22,568 nt of DNA from CAKVLS01 sp045605365 (GTDB lineage Bacteria; Bacillota; Clostridia; Christensenellales; UBA1242), in NCBI GenBank assembly GCA_045605365.1, contig JAZUPV010000045.1:1-22568 (forward strand). Reading direction: 5' to 3'. A model generated the notes under the pieces. That model saw only the letters and a list, made by a program, of their open reading frames with translations, did no database searches and was not told the DNA's origin. This document shows, piece after piece, positions 20,821-22,568 of this stretch (positions are counted from its first letter, which is position 1; each line of letters starts with the position of its first letter). The position numbers were made by a program, and so were the translations under genes.

Positions 20821-20849
20821 TGTGTACAAATATAAGAAATTTATAACAA
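20821..20849 (-). promoter_or_regulatory. Promoter for a near-leaderless GNAT transcript
   Basis: Minus strand: TTGTTA (20844-20849), 17-nt spacer, TACACA (20821-20826), preceded by TG. Eight nt separate the box from the ATG, leaving 0-2 nt of leader. Confidence 0.45.
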
Positions 20850-20887
20850 TTTGTTGGATATAATTTATTAAATTAAATATCAAAAAA

Positions 20888-20916
20888 TTGACTAATGTTT
20901 TTAAAAATGTTAGTAT
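20888..20916 (+). promoter_or_regulatory. Promoter of the LRR protein gene
   Basis: TTGACT (20888-20893), 17-nt spacer, TAGTAT (20911-20916) with TG at 20908-20909. The leader is about 70 nt. Confidence 0.6.
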
Positions 20917-20990
20917 TTTAATATAAATAAGTTTTAAACTTTTTTAGTATAGTTAAAAAACAATATCTTCTTAACAAAAAGGAGTTAATT

Positions 20991-22418
20991 ATGAAGAAAA
21001 AGATTTTACCTATCTTTGCTTGTTTTATGGCAGTGGTGATGGCTTTTGCAATTGGCACAACAACTAGCAAAACAGCCTATGCTGAAGCTGCTGAAGAAGA
21101 AGAGATTATTGTTACAGAAACAACAATTCTTAATAAAGATGAATATTTTGCAGATGCCGCTTTGTGGGCTGCACTTGTTAAGATTGTTGAAAGAGATTTT
21201 GGCGGTGATGGTGCGACTATTAGAGCCGGAGATTTAAAAACTGCAACAGAATTAGATTTGAGCGACAGCAATATTAGTTCTTTAGACGGTTTAGAATTTT
21301 TGATTTTTAGTACATCACTAAAAACTCTTAAGTTAAATAACAATTCTTTAACAGAAATAACTGAATCTCATATCGACAAAATGTTAGGGTTAGAAAACCT
21401 TGATGTTAGCAATAACCGACTAACTACATTAGAAATTCCAACAACACTAAGTTTAAAAACTATTAATACTAGTTATAATTCTTTGTCTACAATCAACCTT
21501 AGCGGTATGAAAAAAATTGATGATTCTACTCCAGCTGAAGCAGATTTAAGAGTTAACAATTTTGATACCGTTGCCAACATTTCTTTACCACGTGTGCAAG
21601 ATAACAAAGTTAATCTTCAACTTGCCCAAAACTATCTAACTGATGCGGTTGTAAGCGATTTTGGTGGACATAATGTAAGTTTGCAACTACAAGGTATGCA
21701 CGCAGGTGCAACTCAAACAAAAGCCAATATTTATGTAAGGGTAACGCCTGATGACGTTGGTGGAGAATACGAAGATTTGTCTATAAAAGTTTATTATAGA
21801 CGTGGAAGTGTCAACTTTAAAGATACCGTAAATATTGATGACAATCTTGCCGCAGAATCTGACGAAAACGGCAAACTTGTTTTACCAGCAGGCAAAATGC
21901 ATGTAAGATATTTTAACAATGACGTAGAAATTTTAGGACAAGAAATTAACGGAGATCTTTATTTTGCGCATGACATAGATGTTTATCCTAATGCTCCACA
22001 AATGAAAGTTGTTATTGATGGTAAAGTGAAAGAATTTGAAGGGGATATAATTGTAAACAAAGGTTTTCAAATTGTTGCAGCTACTAACTTAACTGGGGCA
22101 AAGATATATGTTTCAATTGATAGCTCTGATTATCAAGAAGGCAATACTGCAAATATCAACAAAAAGGGCACTTATACAGTTGCAGCTTATGTAGAATATG
22201 ACGGATTAAAATCTGCAATATCTTCTATCATTGTAAGAAACAATAGTCAAACAGCCCTAACTTGGGGATTGATTATTTTTGCAGGATTAGCTATTGTAAT
22301 TATTTCTACCGTAATTGCAGTTAGATGGTTTAGAAATGGTGCGGTAGTTGCGCCTTTAACTGATAGAGAAATCCGCTCAATAGAAACACGTAACAAAAAC
22401 AACCAAAACAAAAAATAA
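20991..22418 (+). CDS. Leucine-rich-repeat surface protein, C-terminally anchored
   Basis: 475 aa. Residues 1-31 form a signal peptide with a probable cleavage after AYA (SKTAYA, then EAAEEEE). About residues 85-190 hold several leucine-rich repeats of the bacterial/internalin type, seen as ELDLSDSNISSLDGLEFL, LKTLKLNNNSLTEI, LENLDVSNNRLTTLEI and LKTINTSYNSLSTINL. A beta-rich region follows. Near residues 427-448 a membrane helix (GLIIFAGLAIVIISTVIAV) leads to a short basic tail; no LPxTG is seen, so it is anchored by the helix rather than by sortase. LRR proteins usually bind other proteins on host or bacterial surfaces; the ligand is unknown. AAGGAG (20979-20984) precedes the ATG; a terminator follows. 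Confidence 0.9.
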   Translation: MKKKILPIFACFMAVVMAFAIGTTTSKTAYAEAAEEEEIIVTETTILNKDEYFADAALWAALVKIVERDFGGDGATIRAGDLKTATELDLSDSNISSLDGLEFLIFSTSLKTLKLNNNSLTEITESHIDKMLGLENLDVSNNRLTTLEIPTTLSLKTINTSYNSLSTINLSGMKKIDDSTPAEADLRVNNFDTVANISLPRVQDNKVNLQLAQNYLTDAVVSDFGGHNVSLQLQGMHAGATQTKANIYVRVTPDDVGGEYEDLSIKVYYRRGSVNFKDTVNIDDNLAAESDENGKLVLPAGKMHVRYFNNDVEILGQEINGDLYFAHDIDVYPNAPQMKVVIDGKVKEFEGDIIVNKGFQIVAATNLTGAKIYVSIDSSDYQEGNTANINKKGTYTVAAYVEYDGLKSAISSIIVRNNSQTALTWGLIIFAGLAIVIISTVIAVRWFRNGAVVAPLTDREIRSIETRNKNNQNKK

Positions 22419-22426
22419 TAAACAAA

Positions 22427-22455
22427 AACAACCTATCTTGTAGGTTGTTTTTTAT
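22427..22455 (+). terminator. Terminator after the LRR gene
   Basis: A 9-bp stem, 22427-22435 with 22441-22449, 5-nt loop, T-run 22448-22453. Confidence 0.85.
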
Positions 22456-22507
22456 TGTCTAAAAGTTTGATTATAGGCGATTAATTTATACAATTGTTAA
22501 TTATTAG

Positions 22508-22536
22508 TTATCAAATTTTACAAAATATGTTAATAT
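22508..22536 (+). promoter_or_regulatory. Likely promoter of the gene at the window end
   Basis: TTATCA (22508-22513), 17-nt spacer, TAATAT (22531-22536) with TG at 22528-22529. Confidence 0.45.
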
Positions 22537-22558
22537 GTTTTTATAAACGGAGATTATT

Positions 22559-22568
22559 ATGAAAAAAC
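22559..22568 (+). CDS. Start of a further gene, cut by the window end
   Basis: ATG AAA AAA (22559-22567) with CGGAGA (22548-22553) 5 nt upstream. The MKK start and the promoter context resemble the LRR gene, so it may encode another exported protein, but only three codons are visible. Confidence 0.6.

Noticed and set aside
1..22568. CRISPR array or insertion sequence
   Set aside because: No regularly spaced repeats with unique spacers, no transposase motifs and no long terminal inverted repeats were seen.

Overview
The window looks like chromosomal DNA of an uncultured low-GC Bacillota, probably a gut Clostridia-type lineage. Reasons: strongly AT-rich sequence, AGGAGG-type ribosome sites in front of most genes, sigma-A-type promoters that mostly carry an extended -10 (TGn), dense hairpin-plus-T-run terminators, and typical Bacillota families (YitT, VanZ-like, DUF1653, YgjV-like, LRR surface protein). 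UGA is not read as an amino acid in any frame seen. No phage, IS element, CRISPR array or rRNA is visible. All family calls come from reading motifs, not from database searches.

Layout. (1) 1-2570, plus strand: trpS behind a long leader that encodes a 10-residue peptide with three Trp codons, two terminator-like hairpins and an 11-nt duplicated switch element; then a HIT-family hydrolase and a two-helix membrane protein. (2) 2589-5775, minus strand: an unknown 273-aa protein, a DUF1653 protein, an SDR oxidoreductase directly downstream of tRNA-Val(GAC), an unknown 160-aa protein and a VanZ-like membrane protein. (3) 5872-9765, minus strand: a fused ATPase/FtsX-type ABC protein with an extracytoplasmic domain of about 400 residues. 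Next to it is an operon of an overlooked 57-aa amphipathic membrane peptide (GTG start) and a membrane-anchored 301-aa protein, driven by a perfect consensus promoter. (4) 9830-13967: a YitT transporter-like protein with a Lys/Thr-rich tail, convergent with a half-size ABC exporter, then a membrane-anchored 333-aa protein with another perfect consensus promoter. (5) 14026-16925, minus strand: a short YgjV-like protein with a Lys/Thr-rich tail, an HExxH protein that appears leaderless, a 73-aa protein, and a transglutaminase-like protein with a TTG start.

(6) 16965-18376: a HAD nucleotidase plus full-length YgjV-like two-gene operon. It is bounded by two near-identical terminator hairpins; a 3' gene remnant lies at the left end and tRNA-Arg(ACG) at the right. 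(7) 18593-22568: an ATP-grasp ligase (minus), a metallo-beta-lactamase-fold hydrolase (plus), a GNAT acetyltransferase (minus, apparently leaderless), a signal-peptide/LRR/TM surface protein (plus), and the first codons of another gene.

Much of the window concerns the cell envelope: two ABC systems, several anchored extracytoplasmic proteins and multiple small membrane proteins. The strongest candidate for something undescribed is the trpS leader. The tryptophanyl-tRNA synthetase gene sits behind a Trp-rich leader peptide and a set of mutually exclusive RNA pairings, where Bacillota normally use a T-box. Second is the 57-aa amphipathic 11-residue-repeat peptide operon.
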